64,000 nt of DNA from Massariosphaeria phaeospora (GCA_011032825.1 JAADJZ010000037.1:124001-188000), one strand, 5' to 3'; numbered from the stretch's first letter, positions 17,220 to 30,701 are shown. The notes: generated by a model not told the origin, from the letters alone. Translations and numbers: made by a program.

Positions 17220-19671
17220 CGTTGAAACCCTGAAACAGGAAGATCCGAGGCCCTTGGCGGCGGTCGCACTCCGTGAATTTACGATGGACGGCGACATTTA
17301 TCTTTCGAATTTGTCAGGACCCGCGCTAGACTGTCAACATTGGTAATTCGAAGACTTTTCTCGAAGCTCGTTGAAGTTCCAGCTCCACTCGGCCTGCTCT
17401 ACGTAACCTCGAGAGATCCATCTTTTGAATCACCGTGGTCAACGGCCCTTGCTCAATTTCGACAGGAAGCACTAGAAGAGCCGGCTGCATAGATTACGCC
17501 AAGTCCGTCGTTCAGCTCGAGCTCACACCAATGAACTATTTCGAGCTCGAACCGCACTCGCATCGTCCTATTTCCCGAGAACAAGGACGCTTCTATCACC
17601 TCAAGACAGCGCCAGTGTAGTGCACAATGCTTTCAACAACGATACGCGCGAATGGATCCGGACGGCTATGCGAAGCCTAAAAGTTTGTCGGAAAGGATTC
17701 GTGCTATGTCGAACACGTGGCATCCTCAAAGGAAGCGGCAACGTCACTAGACCGCAGAAAGATCTATGACTCAATTCGTATTGCAGCCATGCAGACCTGG
17801 TAACTCCATCAAGAGATCTCCATGCTTGTCGTCCGCAACTGACCTGGTTTCATCCGATCGGATCATCGTTTACGCCCACACCAGCAACAACAAGAGCTTG
17901 ATCCAGTCGCCCCTAGCATCCGCTTCTGGAAGATGAAGAAAGGCGGCACGTCGGGCCGGTAGACGAAGAACGTGTATGACTCGGGTACTAATAAGCTGGA
18001 TAAACGCGCTGACTCGATTCGATTGGGCTATCGCAAATCGACCTAGCTGGTCATTGCCGCTCCACCAATTCAGAGATGATAGTACACGACCGTCGAGTTT
18101 GTGTCAGCATATGCGCCTTCTCGAGGTTCCTTTGCCAAACCGCAACTGTACCTGTTACATTAGGAGAAAGACAACGTCTTCTTACGCTCAAAGCTGAGTA
18201 CGAGAAAAAATTACGATGTGTCCAGGAAGACGCCAATGGGCACATTTTGTAACATGGCAATCTTCCTTCTCTTTATTGCACCGTTTCGCAACCCCACCTC
18301 CAACACTCGATTGCACGACACTATAAACTTTTCCGATAGAACAACGCCATCACCAGTAACGGGGAATACACTACCACGGCCCTTAGGCGTCCGCCATCGT
18401 CGAAGACTGAAGCCGAAGCCCAAATTCAGATAAACGGGTTCCGTGCCACGGGTGCAGCTCGAATATCTGCCTCGTGGTCATCCGGCGAGGCGTGCCCGGC
18501 GCATGGGGGCCCGGTTTCCATGACTGGCGCGTGTTGACCCGACGCGAAGGCTCCGCCACTTTGAGAGCCACGGCTCGTCTGCAACCAACGGTTCCTCAGC
18601 GAGGCACGATTCGAAGGCCAACGAGGCGCTCGTCCGCACTCAGGGTGCCTCGGACATGGGGCGATGCAGATGATGATGACGCGGAGGAAGCCGTGAAGCT
18701 GACGGTGGAAGCAATCCCGAATCTTGCATATGAGTACTCGCAACGGGCGAGAGCCCAACGGTACAACTCTCCATGTGGTCTTGCTAACCCCTGCTCTTAT
18801 GCGGGCACTGCTAACCTTATCTTCTAGCGACGGAAGAGGACAACGCTTTCATTTTCTGAGAGAATACACGGCAGCGTGAATCATTTGCCTGCGTCGCGTG
18901 AACCGGGAGCGACCCGAGGCGAACACGAGCGCGGGCCACTGCCAACGGGGATACAGCCACGGTTGTGGAAGCCTTTCCACTCTTAATGCCGCTGCGGACA
19001 CCGCCTCGCGTCCTCCATGGTCCAGCCGCCACCCCGGTCCCCCCAATCGCCAGTGCAGTGAACTCCGAAGGGGAACGTTGCGCTTCAGAGGACAGGGCGC
19101 TGGACGAGGCGCAGAGGCGCGCGTGTGGAGAGGCGATGAGAATCAGGTGGGAGGGGGTAACGGAGCACGCTAGGACCCGGGCTTGGTGAAGACGAAGACG
19201 GTATACTAGGGAAAGTTTGTTTAGTGTGGAAGTTGAGTCGGGCGTTCGTTGGTTTGGTATAGCGTAGACTTTTATTAAGTTGTTTGTGGGAATGAATGTG
19301 CACATGGACATTATCACAGCGCTAACGCATCTCAGTCTCTTCGGCCATTGATCTGGTCATTCGTCCTTGCTTTCAGCCACAAGATGACCATCTCGACTGC
19401 AGTCCGGGAGGCAGCCCTTACGCCGATAAGCGTGATGACAGAAAACGAGGTCAACCCTGTCTCACATGAAACGCATTTCGTGTTCAATCAACTAATCCAT
19501 TCGTTCACGCTACTGTCTATTATCTAGTCTAAACTAATCCTATCCTCCACGCAACCAAAGAGACTGGCTTAAGCTAGGTAAGACACAATAGTGTCCTTAT
19601 CAGAAGTGATACCAACGTAGGCGTATGCGGTCGTGCCTAAGCTGAGCTGAGCTGATGTCGTACAAAGTGCC
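17220..19671. other. Gene-poor stretch, no gene recognised
   Basis: About 2.4 kb without a convincing gene. Frames of 60-166 codons occur on both strands (for example 18474-18827 plus, 18817-19317 minus), but they overlap, lack motifs and are Arg/Ser/Pro-rich as expected of chance frames in GC-rich DNA. Decayed gene fragments are possible. Confidence 0.4.
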
Positions 19672-19725
19672 TTGCCTAATAAGGTGCTGTGCCGGTGGGG
19701 TTCAAGTGGAGGGGAAACTGTGACA

Positions 19726-20046
19726 CTAATTCTCATAATTATCGTCCTCGTCATCGCCGTTGTTTTCCCTATCCTCATTATCGCCTTCGTTCTCGTTCTC
19801 GTTCACTCCCTTGTCCTCATCCTCGTCCTCGTCATCATCCTCATCCTCGCTCTCGTCCTCATTCCCATCGTCGTCCTGATTCTGGTTCTCGTCATCGCTC
19901 TCTCTCTCGTTCTCTGACGCCTCGGGGCTCTCGAGAGGGGTATTCGGATGCTCCCACTCGTACCGTTGCGCAACCCGAGCAGCATTCCCGATCAGTGTTC
20001 CGCATGGGCGGGACGGATTCCTCCATTCGCCCATAGGCAATTCCAT
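19726..20046 (-). CDS. Hypothetical acidic protein (doubtful)
   Basis: A 106-codon frame from an ATG at 20046. The first half (GEWRNPSRPCGTLIGNAARV, then AQRYEWEHP) is ordinary; the second half is almost only Asp, Glu and Asn, encoded by a CTC/GTC/ATC-type simple repeat at about 19740-19915. It may be a real short acidic protein, the end of a decayed gene, or chance reading through a microsatellite. No family is recognised. Confidence 0.25.
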   Translation of the reverse strand: MELPMGEWRNPSRPCGTLIGNAARVAQRYEWEHPNTPLESPEASENERESDDENQNQDDDGNEDESEDEDDDEDEDEDKGVNENENEGDNEDRENNGDDEDDNYEN

Positions 20047-20640
20047 GAATCCCCTATGGGCGCCAAGCCGGATATCCCGCCCATAGTAACTTGTATGGGC
20101 TAGATATCTGCGTGGTCTGTAAAGCTTAAATCTACGAAGGCTATCAAGCGCTTAGAGAGTGAGCTCGCGCTATTACAGGCCAGTGTTCAGAAATTGATGT
20201 AGAGCTTCATTTCTGCTAGCTATCTACCCTAAATTGATTGCCTGTTCAAATTACACTGTAGTCTGCCTATCAATCGTCTCAATCCTCTTGAAACAGTACT
20301 CTGCTAGCGATCGATTCGTCGCATGTGCGTAGGTCAAACACAGTAGGCATATTCTCGTCCATCGCAAGATAGGTGCCTCTAAGTTTGTCGTAATAGTTTA
20401 ATACATTAACGAGCCTTGATTTGCTCTAGTTTTTTAAGCAAAGTGAAGCCTCAATCGTGCGCTCTAGCATCCGGTTTTGATAAGAAGCAAGTGTAATGCC
20501 TGCCTAGCTCAGAGTTGTCAATAATCAATCAATCAAGCTCGCTGCCGCGAGCTTGATTGATTGCTCAAAAATCTCTGCCTAGCTTGATTGGATTGATTGA
20601 TAAGATTTGACGAGTTTTCGGATTGAATTAGATTGATTGA
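20047..20640. other. Intergenic, with CAATCAAT-type repeats
   Basis: No gene. Base composition becomes AT-richer. Several CAATCAAT/ATTGATTG runs occur at 20520-20640, close to the 3' end of the hAT transposase remnant, and could be part of that element's terminus. Confidence 0.4.
20526..20563. repeat. 16-bp inverted repeat with 6-base spacer
   Basis: CAATCAATCAAGCTCG (20526-20541) is perfectly complementary to 20548-20563, with spacer CTGCCG. It lies about 90 bases from the hAT remnant and may derive from two hAT ends brought together, but this is inference. Confidence 0.7.
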
Positions 20641-20649
20641 TTAGTAATC

Positions 20650-21500
20650 CTACTCCTCAGCCCCAAACTCAGTGAATTGGTTCAAGTACTCGTTGATTTG
20701 GCAAATCGTTAGGTCTGGTATATAGCTAGGTTTGTAGGGCGTTTTAGACTTCTGGATTCCAAGGCGTTTCCAGGAGCGAAGGCTCTGCAGCACCGAGAGT
20801 AGGTCAGGGAGCATCCGCAATCTCCGTACGCCTAGTAAATCTGCCAATTCACTAAAGGTCCTCTCGCAATCTGCCGCGGCGGCAGGGATACTCAAAATAT
20901 CCATAGCAAACTGTGCCAAGACGGGGTACTGTTGCTCTTTTGACAGCCAGTAGGCGATCGGCTGCTGAGCGAGCTTGTGAGAGGGATCAAGTGCTTTCTC
21001 CGATCTCTACAGTTTATACTCGTCCTCTATATCCATAAGAGTTTCCCCCTCTTTCATCGTAGCCCTTATAAACTCGGTGCGATTGAGTGCGTAATTAGGG
21101 CGTAGTTTCTTACTTTAAGGCGCCTGTAGTGACTTAGGATTAGCAGCAGCAGCTTTCTCCTTGGCTCTCGCCTAGAGCAGTTGAAAGCCCTTGTTGTTGG
21201 CCTCTAGCTACCTCTCTCGCGGGTAGCTATCTACGTCATCATTTGGCGGTACTCTCTAGGCGATATCAACGTAATTGTTGTAGGCAGGATGAAGGCGTAG
21301 GGCAGCGTAATACGCTAAGGCGTCCTTAAACTTTGCGTAGTACTCCTCAATCTTAGAGATAGCGAGGTTGAGGTTGGTTTTGACGTGATCCTCAGGCGCG
21401 TCGGGATCGTTGTAATCCACGGCGTCAACTCGCTTACGCAAAGCCTCTAGCGCATTAGTAAGCTACTCAAATGTAGAGATTACCTCCTAGATCGCGCTAT
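20650..21500 (-). pseudogene. Decayed hAT transposase, C-terminal part
   Basis: The last 89 codons (20919-20650) carry the hAT dimerisation motif: MDILSIPAAAADCERTFSE, preceded in frame by PIAYWLSKEQQYPVLAQFA. Further upstream (21441-21256) the minus strand reads KIEEYYAKFKDALAYYAALR then LHPAYNNY, the expected block between the catalytic core and the dimerisation region. Several TAG codons interrupt the frame, consistent with CAG-to-TAG mutation. The DDE core and the N-terminus are not visible. Pogo element X2 begins at 21617 and may have cut this element. Confidence 0.82.
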
Positions 21501-21719
21501 GGCGGCTAGCGCTGCCTCGGCTTTCAAGCTAGCTAGTTGCTTCCTTAAAAGGCTTGAGCAGCTCGAGATACTTCGTTATAGTAGCCTAATCTTTGCTTGT
21601 AAGCTCGCTCTCTCTACCGTGCACGGACGCGTACCGTGTCCGTGCGCGCGGCGTCCGAAGTTGCGCGGCGTCCGCGGAACACTAAAACACTAGACAAGCT
21701 ACCAACTTTGACGTGTTGC

Positions 21720-23460
21720 ATCTTAACTACTACAACAGTTATAAAAGCCGCGCTTGCAGCGATTAAATTACTTAAACTAAAAAAACAATTTACGTACTAG
21801 GCAATTGCTAATTAGTTTAGCGTATAAAGGTTTATACTTTTTTAAAAACACTAAAGTCGTTAGAGCACGCTAAAAGCCTAAAGAATTAACTAACAAAAGC
21901 TTAACTTATAACAAGAATTAAAGCTCGTAAGCTATATTAAAGACTTTACAAAAAAAAAGCTGCTTTCTATAAAAAAAAAAATACAAAATTTTGTATCTAC
22001 GATAGCTACAAAGCTTGTAAGCAACGCTTAAGTAACGCGCTTTTTTTACTAACAAAGCAATTATCTAATTTCTAAATAATTTTTTAAAATAGACTTTTTT
22101 TGCTACAACGCTAATTTAAACGTTAAGTACGCGCTGTATTTTAACTTGCTGCATGCTAAAATAAAGTAGTACAACATACAGCCGCGCTACTGCTACAATA
22201 TAAATAAAAAAAGCTTTATAATTAGTATAACAAGTTACTTAAAACAAGTATTTACTTAATAGCAATAAAAGAAAAAAAAAGTGCAAGCATTACTCTAAAA
22301 TAGCTTTTGTAAGTAAATAACTTTTTTAGTAGCTATTTGCGCTAATACAAGCGCTTTGCTGCTTAGTTTTATTTTTTAAGCGTTATTAAAGTTACTGTAG
22401 TTAAGCTAAGTAGCTAACGTTAAAGCAAAAAAGTACAACGTTTTTATTACTTTATTCTTGTTTAGCTAGACAAATAATAACGTTGAATTAGCATAGCTTA
22501 AGCAGGTTTTTAACTGCTGCACAAAAAAAAAAGCGCGTAGAAAAAAAAAATAGTGTTTTTTTATACTTAACAGCTATAGTAGTTACTTTACACAGAATTT
22601 TATTAACTACTGCAACTTCTATTATATACTTTTTGCTATATTTCTACTTTATAGTACTTATACGCTTTAGCTACTTAACGTTGTTTACTTTAAACTTTTT
22701 CTAACGCTTACTTTAAAGAGCTTACTAATTACTTCTAAAAAGCTTTTTGTAGTTAAAAAAAAAAACTTCTTTCTACTATTCTAGAAAGCGTAGAAGTTTT
22801 CTTTTACAACAAAAATTATTTTTAAGTTCTTTGAAGCTACTACTATATAACCTATAGAGCTAAAAGTTATACTTAATCAATTCTAAAAAGAAAAAAATAG
22901 AGAGCAAAGAAATAGTAAATTACAGTTTTTAGCACTTAAGAATAGTAACTAGCGTAAAATAAAGCGTTTTTTACGCTTCGTAGTAAGAGATAACGCTATA
23001 GAAAAAGCAAAGTTGCTTTTTCAAATACTTTACTAACTCTAAGTACAAAACGAGCTACTACACTATAAAAACAATAGGCTAAAAAAAGCGCTTACTACTA
23101 AGAAAAAGTAAAAGAAGCGTAGCAAGCTTTTTAACCTATAGCAGCGCAAGAAGTACTATAGTAGTGCTATTTTCTAGTTTTTGCAAAAAATTAGAAAAGC
23201 ACGTGCACAAAAAGCAGTAAAATAATAAAAAAGCATAAAAAGTAGCTTGCAAAGGCGAACAAGAAAGAGCTTCTAGCTACTGCTAAGCTACTTTAAAAGT
23301 AGCAAGCAAAGAAAAAGCGTGTAGCAAGAAAAAAAGCTAAAGTAGTACGTGCTAGAAAGTAGACTAAGAAAGAAGTTGCGCGCGCTGCTTAAATCGCAGC
23401 TTGAAATACTAAAAAAGTACCTCAAACTACTTAAAAAAGTAAGCAAAAAGCTTTAGGTTT
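21720..23460 (+). pseudogene. RIP-degraded pogo transposase of X1
   Basis: Recognisable pieces read on the plus strand despite many stops: the DDE-region 'FINYCNFYYILFAIFLLYSTYTLQLLNVVYFK' region around 22585-22690 (equivalent to the 'PPHSTHTLQPLDV' block of pogo/Fot1 transposases), and the Lys/Arg/Ala-rich coiled C-terminus around 23050-23400. C-to-T and G-to-A changes explain Pro-to-Leu/Ser and Asp-to-Asn replacements. Not functional. Confidence 0.75.
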
Positions 23461-23532
23461 TTTTTACTAAAGCCTAAGCAACAAAAACGCGGCAGTAGCT
23501 TTGTAGTTATTGCAAAGCTTTTAAAAGCTACG

Positions 23533-24033
23533 TGTTATTAGAGGTATTCTCTTACCGAAGGTACGAGTTATCGAACTCAAAAATTTCGCCTAAGAAATTG
23601 TTCTGTGTTCAAAAAGCTTAATAACAACAAAAAAACAATCTTAATTTTATTTTAAATAGAATAACAAAGTAACAATCTGTTGCCTATAGATTTAATCTAT
23701 GTATAAAATGTACTTAGAAAAGTTAACTACAAAGAATTCAAACTGTAAAAGAAATTCTGCTAATCTATATAGTTTTACGATTTTTTGCTAAAAGCGTTTT
23801 GCTTAGTCTACTTAGTGTACTTAGTTGCTAAGCGCTTTAGGCTAGCTAAGCGCTCGCTGCTTAGTATACTTAGTTCGCTAAAGTTCTAATCGCACTAATT
23901 ACTATTACGTAACTGCTAACTTAATTCTGCTTTGCGCATTGCTGTACTTTCGTTTTGCAAACTTGCAAGCTCTAACAACTTTTTTACGTCGTTGCTTAGC
24001 TTACAATACCTAGTATTGTTTCTATTTGTAACA
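23533..24033 (-). repeat. El1 3' LTR
   Basis: 501 bp; a near copy lies at 30201-30701, and inverted copies lie at 35394-36814 (interrupted) and 57687-58174. Confidence 0.9.
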
Positions 24034-24099
24034 TTATCTTTTTTTTTAAGAATATTATTCTAATAGCTGTTTTGCTATGCTGTGCTAGTTTTTTTTGTA

Positions 24100-27000
24100 T
24101 TTTGCATCAAAAGTGCTGTTTCGTATAAAAGTAGGTTAACTTTAATTCTTGTCGTATCGTAGCTTTCTTTTGTATTTTTTTGAGTTTTTGAGTTTAACTA
24201 TGCTTAAGTCTTCGCCTTTTGTAAATTCGTGTTCTAAGTTAACTTGCTGTTGTTACAATCAAGTTGCTTGTATTTGTAAAACTAGTTTAAAAATACTTGC
24301 TCTTTGCAGCTGTTGTTTTAAAAAGAACTTAAAGTGCCTAGTTAATCTCTCGTTAGATAAGTGTGCTATATGCTTTTAGTCTAGCGCGCCTTGCAGTCTT
24401 GCTCTAACAAAGAAAAAGTAAGCAGCTTTTTAACAAAAGCGTTGCGACTTGCAATATTAGCTTTTGCTAGCTAAGCAACAAGTGCTGTTTGCACGAATTT
24501 AAGCTGCTTAGCTAGTGTTTGCAGCAAAGTCTCGTGCTACTACTCTTCAAGTAAAGCTTTCTATTGCTAAAATAAAAAAAATTAGCGTTTTGCTAATAAG
24601 TAGGTTGCTATTGAAAAGCTAAAAAAACTAGAAGCTGCGCAGTTAAGCGCTGCTGTTAATTCTAAAAGTACAACTTCTACTAATAGTTCTATACTGCTGC
24701 TATTTGAAACGCTTTTAACTAACTTAAACTAGTTACAAACTACCTTTTCTCTACTTGTTTTTTTTTTTTTAACTTTTCTGCTTTTTTAGAGAACTTGGAT
24801 TCTTTGCTTCTAAATTTTGCTAGTAATACTTTCGTACTAGTTCTTTGCAGTTCGTAAAATTCTGTATTAGTTTCTATGTATTCTAGCTTTCTAGCTATTC
24901 TTGCTATTTAACTAAGTATTTCTACTAACGTCTAAACTTTTGTAGGTTCTTAATTTCTTTAACTTTGTACTTTTCGTTTTCGAGCTTAATGTTAATTGCT
25001 ACTTCGGCGTTTAGTAGTGCTAGTTTAAAAAGTAATTTGTAAAAAACTAGGTGTATGCGCATGTTTGTAAGTAGCTATAGTTTAAATAATACAAGTTCCT
25101 TAACTTCTAGGATTTTGAATAGTTTTATTTGAAAGTTGTTTAACTTGTTGCATAGTTGTTTAGTTTTTAGATTTTTTCGTAAAAGAAAAACTCTATTTCT
25201 CTTTTTAAAAGTTAGTTTCTTAAGCTTTTTCTTGTTTGCTAACTTAGCTGTCGTAAAGTTTCTTTAAGCAATTCGTTAGCTCAATTCGTTGTGTAATTTT
25301 TGCATTCTAAAAGCCTTGTCGTTCGCTGCTAGCAAAATGCTTTTAATATTCTTTAAATTCTAATAAGCTACTAGCTTATATCTATAGTTTGCGTAGTATA
25401 GCGAGTATTTTATCGTTGTAAACTTTGTGCTATTGTATGCTAATTGTGCTGTTAGTAGAAGTTTAACCTAGTTGTTTTGCAGCTTGTTAGTGTACATTCG
25501 TAGATACTATTCTAGCATTTAGTTCGTTTGTTTTGTTTAGCTATTTGTTTGCGGGTAAAAGCTTGTTAATAGCTTTTTTGCAACTTCTAACTAGGCTAAG
25601 AACGTATTCTAAAACTTTAATGTAAACAGCTTGTTTCTATTAGTAATAAACTGTTCTAGCAATTTGTAATTAGCAACAAGTGCTTTTGTAACTTCGTAAG
25701 CTATTTTTTCTACTATAATTAACTTTTCTGTTGGTACAAAATGTAATTCTTTAGTTAATTAATCTATAATTACTAAAATCGAGTTGCATAGCCGTGCTAA
25801 TCTAGGTTTTAACAATTTTAAAAGCTTTACTATAAAGTTTATTGTAACGCTAATCTATAAGCGTGCAAGTAGTTCTAGCAGTTAAAGTAATTCGTAGAGC
25901 TTGTATCTTTTAAGTTTGTTTTTTAAATAATCTAAATAGTTGCCTATTGCTTTCTAAACTATGTTTTGTACCTAGAGCATTAAGTACTTGTTTAAAATTC
26001 GTTGAACTATTTTGTTAATCTCTAGGTGTTTATATGCTTGTAAAGCATGTAATTCTTAAATAAGCTATATAGCTTAAGTGTCGTTTGTAACTATCTATCT
26101 TTGCTAGTCGTTTTTGCTTTATTTTTAGTGCATTTTTTCTTTAATGCTTGTAACTCTAGCTATTTTAGCTAGTTGCAGTTAGTTGTATTTAAGAGTTTTG
26201 TTTAAGTTTCGTTGCAATACTAGGTTGTGCGTAACTAGTTTGTTAGTTTCTATAAAATCTAATTTTCAACTAAGCGCGTTTGCGGCTCTATTGTTAGTTT
26301 CTTTGCGATAGTAAATCTTAATGTCGTAATCTACTATAAATTCAGCCTATTTGACTTGTTGTTAGTTTAATTTCTTAGTTGTAGTAAAGCTAGTAAAGTT
26401 CTAATAATCTAAGTACAGTTGTACTTAATGCTTTGGTTTTTTTAGCTATGCTTTCTATTGTTCAAAAGCGTTTATTATTGCTAATAGCTTTTTATTGTAA
26501 ACGTTATAGTTAAGTTCTACTTCTAAGAACTTTCTAAAATAGTAAAACACTAGTTTTTATTTTTTATTGTTGCATTGTTGTAAAAGTATTGCTCTTAATG
26601 CGTAGTCTAAAGTATTAGTTTTTACTTAAGTTTTTTTTTTAAGTTGTGCATCTGCAGCATTAGTGCTGTAGTAAACTTCTTTCTAAGTTCTTAAAACGCT
26701 TGTTCTTGTGTTTCTATCTATTTAAACTTTTTATTTTTTTTAGTAACTTTTAAGAGCAGTGTCGTGGTCTTAGAGTAATTCTTAATAAACTTTTAATAGA
26801 AGTTAGCAAATTCTAAAAAAAACTACACGTTTTTTACTATTTTAGAAGTTAGCTATTTTTGTATAGTTTAAATCTTCTTCGAGTCCATAAACACACTTTT
26901 TTTTAAAATAATAAATCTAAAATAGCTAGTTTTTGTAACGTAGAATTTACACTTTTTTAGATAAAGTAGTAGCTAGTACTGTTTTATCTTTTGTAGCACT

Positions 27001-30000
27001 TTTTTAACATGTTTTTAATATTCTTTAAGCATTTCTTTAGAGTATATTAATACGTTGTTTAAGTACGCTGTAACAAAAATGTCTAAGTATTTGTATAGTG
27101 CTTTGTTAATTAGAGCCTAAAACGTAGCTAAGGCATTAGTTAATTTAAATAGCATAACCTAGTACTTATAGAGTTTATATTGAGTTTTAAAAGCTGTTAA
27201 CTATTTGTGCTCTTTTGCAATTCTAATGCGATAGTATCTGTCTCGTACGTTAAGTTTTGTAATTTATTTTACTTTTTAAAGTTAATCTATAAGCTTTTAA
27301 ATAAGTGGTAGTAAGTATTAGTTTTTTCGTGTAACGTTGTTAAGCTGTCGATAGTCTACGCATAGTTTCAATTCTTTGTTTTTCTTTAGTACGAACAATA
27401 TTAGCGAAGCTATTAAGCTTTTGCTTAGTTGTATATATTTTCGTTAGATATTTCTTTAAATGTACTTCTTTAATTTTTTCTGCTAGTTATAAGTTAGAGA
27501 GTACATTAGTCTTAGTCGTAGTTTTGTTCTTTTCTTAAGAATAATCTTGTAATTTTATTTTTAGTAGTTTGCTAAGTTGTGCTTTTCGTTTTTTTTAAAA
27601 AAGCTTTTAAACTTTGTTTAGTATTTAGTAAAAAAGTTTCTAAACTTTTCTTTTTGTTTTTTTAAAAAGTTGAATTGCGATTTGCTTGTTTTTAAAAGCG
27701 CAACTCGTTGTATCTATATAACTTCTATTTGCTAAAAGTTTTTTTTACAAATCCTCGCAATTTTGTAAAGTAAAATTAAACTAATTTTTCTATTTTTAGG
27801 TAAGCTCTAAATTGTCGAACTATTTTGTAGTATTACAGCGACTTTTTTTCTAGGCCTTTAGCTTTGTATTGTTTTGTTTTTTTAATTAATATTAAAGTTG
27901 TGTTGTCGTAGCTAGTTGTACCTAATATACATGTTAGAACTTTTAAAGTTTATAATATTAATACACTGTTAGTACCTAATGCTCGCAACCTTCAACTCAA
28001 CTTTCTAAGTTTTTAAGTTGATTAAACTGTTTTTGTATTCTAGTAGTTGTCCGTTAGCTAACACTATTCGTATTAGTTAATTTTTAACTTAGTAAAGTAT
28101 TTTTTTTTTTTTTACTTATTCTAGAGAAACTAATGTCTAGGCAGCTTTACTATCTAGTAGTGCAATAAGCTCTTAGCTTGCAACTTTCGCTTTTACTTTT
28201 ATATAATTCTATTTTGGTTGCGTTTTTTGTACGCTTCGTACGATTGTGCTAGAAGCACTTATACTATTCTAACCGTAGGTCTAGTAGCTCGCTAGTTTTT
28301 TGCTAAAAAAGCTTTTAAAGCTTGTTTTTTTAGAATGTTCTATTGCTTGTAGTAGTTGCATTTGCTAGCGAAGCATTCTTAAGGCTTTAAAAACTTGTTG
28401 TAGTTTTAGTTTTTAAAATTTTATCTCGTTGCATTTTTTATAGCTTATAAATAGTGCATTTTATAGTGCAAAAAAGCTAGCGTGCTGCTTAGCACGTATT
28501 GTAGTTTTTTATACATAATTCGTTGTTGCATTTTAGGTAATTCTTGTTCTTTAGACTTATAAGCTACTATTTTGTAATATGCTTGCAAAACTAGTGTGTT
28601 TAACATTTTTTATTGTAACACTGCGCTTATCTGCGGCTACTGCTGTAGTTTTTAAACTAATTATCGTAGTTGTATACGTAGCATTTTGTTACTGTATATT
28701 TGCTATTTTTGAGCAAAACGTATAATAGTAATTTTAGCTGTTGCTAAGTAAGAATTCTATTGTTTGCGTAGTATACACAGTTTTTTTTGTTGCACTAGTG
28801 CTAAAGTAGGTTTTTGTAATTATTTTAATTCGCGAACTATATTTTTTTTTGTTAGCTTTTGTTGTGCTATTGCTGTATTTGCAACTTTTTATTTTTATAG
28901 TTTTTTAATTTAAAGTATATAAAACTTGTTCTTGCAATACTAAGCAATGTAAGTTTTTTAGTTGCACATTTAGCATTTGTAGTTTTATAGCTATTCGTTA
29001 ATTTTCTAAACTTGTAAAGTTAATAGTTTTTTGTTGTCTTTGTTTGTTAGCTTTGTAATATCTTTAAAACTTTCTAATCAAATCTAATTGTTCTTTGATT
29101 TTTCGAGGTTTTTTGAGTATAGTGTAGCTACTTACTGTAGTTAAACTATAGCAATAGTAGCAGCTTGCGCGCTTACTACTTTCTATAGTATTTCTAAGTA
29201 GTTTCTGCAAAAGTATTTGTTTTTGCTGTATTAAAAACATACTTTATTGTTGTAACGTCTCTAGCGTTTTTCTTTTAACAATTTGTTTTTAAGGTTTTGT
29301 TTTGTTGAGGTAGCGTTTCTTTTGTTAAACTGCTTTTGTAGTAGTTTGTTGTTCTAAACTTATCTAACGCTATCGATGTCTATTAGATTATAGTAATAGA
29401 TTTTTTTAATCGTAGCTACTAGGCGTATGTATAGTTTGATAGTAAACTTGCGTTTCTACTATTGTTGCTATAGTTAGTTGTTAATTTGTACCGTAGTTTC
29501 AATTAACTTTCTAAGTTTCTTAGGTTTATTGTTTTAACTAATTTTATTTTTTTACATGTTTTTTTAGTCCTGCGTAGTAGAACTTGCATAAGTTTTGTTT
29601 TTTTACGTTGTCTACTTTAGCTTAAATTCTTTTAAACTTAATTGTGTATTTACTTGCAGATTTTTTCTGTTGTAGTAGTTTAAGTTTGTTTATTACTTAT
29701 TATGTTTCGTCTACTTCTTTGTAGATCGTATAAAGCTTTTTTTTAAACAATTTCTAGTTTTCGAAAATACGTTGCGTGTTTTGCTTTATTTTTTACTTGC
29801 TATTGCTTTTAACATAGTTGTTTGCGTGTAGCTAGAACTATTCTGCTACGTCGTCTTTTATGTGCATTCTAGCTACAAAATTTTTATTTTACTTTGTAAA
29901 AAAGCTTGTTGCATAGTAACAGTAGTAGAAGTTAATATTTGTAAAGAATAATCGTAGTGTTTTCTTTTTTCTGCTATATTTCTCTAGAAACGGTGCTTTC

Positions 30001-30180
30001 GCGGCACTACTAATTTCTTAACTCTTTAAAATTGCTACTGTTTCTAACAGTTCGCTAATCTGCTCGCTTATTTGTTTTATCTAGTTAGCTTGCTTTGCTA
30101 ATACTATTGCTGCGGTGCGTGCTAGTGCTTCGGCGCTGCTACTACTTAAGCTTGCTAAAGTTATTATATTGTTTTAGTTT
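24100..30180 (-). pseudogene. RIP-degraded gag-pol of El1
   Basis: All frames are broken. On the minus strand the reverse transcriptase is recognisable at about 26600-27450: NVRDRYYRIRIAKEHK, then DIFVTAYLNNVLIYSKEM, in which the catalytic YLDD has become YLNN, then ILKKSVFMDSKKI and FLEFANFYKFI-type motifs. RNase H and integrase follow leftward. A gag zinc-knuckle remnant lies at about 29230-29280. It belongs to the Ty3/gypsy group from the RT motifs and domain order. Plus-strand frames in this span (for example 24149-24379) are chance. Confidence 0.75.
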
Positions 30181-30200
30181 TAAACCTAAAGTAGTTAACG

Positions 30201-30701
30201 TGTTATTAAAAGTGTTCTTTTACTAAAGGTACAAGTTATCAAACTCAAAGATTCTGCCTAAGAGATTGTTCTATGTTCGAAAAGCTTAATAACAACAAAA
30301 AAACAATCTTAATTTTATTTTAAATAGAATAACAAAGTAACAATTTGTTGCTTATAAATCTAATCTATGTATAAAATGTACTTAGAAAAGTTAACTACAA
30401 AGAATTTAAATTGTAAAAGAAATTCTGCTAATCTATATAGTTCTACGATTCTTTGCTAAAAGCGTTCTACTTAGTTTACTTAGTGTGCTTAGTTGCTAAG
30501 CGCTTTAAGCTAGCTAAGCGCTTGCTACTTAGTATACTTAGTTCGCTAAAGCTCTAATCGCACTAATTACTATTACGTAACTACTAACTTAATTCTGCTT
30601 CGCGCATTGCTGTACTTTTGTTTTGCAAACTTGCAAGCTCTAACAACTTTTCTACGTTGTTGCTTAGCTTACGATACCTAGTATCGTTTTTGTTTGTAAC
30701 A
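30201..30701 (-). repeat. El1 5' LTR
   Basis: 501 bp, TGTTATTA...GTAACA, matching 23533-24033 with transitions. Confidence 0.9.

Larger units (their letters stand above)
23533..30701 (-). mobile_element. Ty3/gypsy LTR retrotransposon El1
   Basis: Bounded by two 501-bp direct LTRs, both starting TGTTATTA and ending GTAACA. The flanking 5-bp target duplication is CTACG (23528-23532) versus CTATA (30702-30706), which differ only by RIP-type transitions. Total 7169 bp. A T-rich tract just inside the left LTR (about 24039-24049) is the polypurine tract of a minus-strand element. It shares its LTR and interior with El2, in the opposite orientation. Confidence 0.9.

Noticed and set aside
18817..19317. 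166-codon minus-strand frame as a gene
   Set aside because: No motif, no codon bias I trust, and an equally long overlapping plus-strand frame; treated as chance.
24149..24379. 76-codon Cys/Leu/Phe-rich frame, a possible small cysteine-rich secreted protein
   Set aside because: It lies inside El1 on the strand opposite its pol gene. The Cys/Phe content follows from reading AT-rich transposon DNA in reverse.
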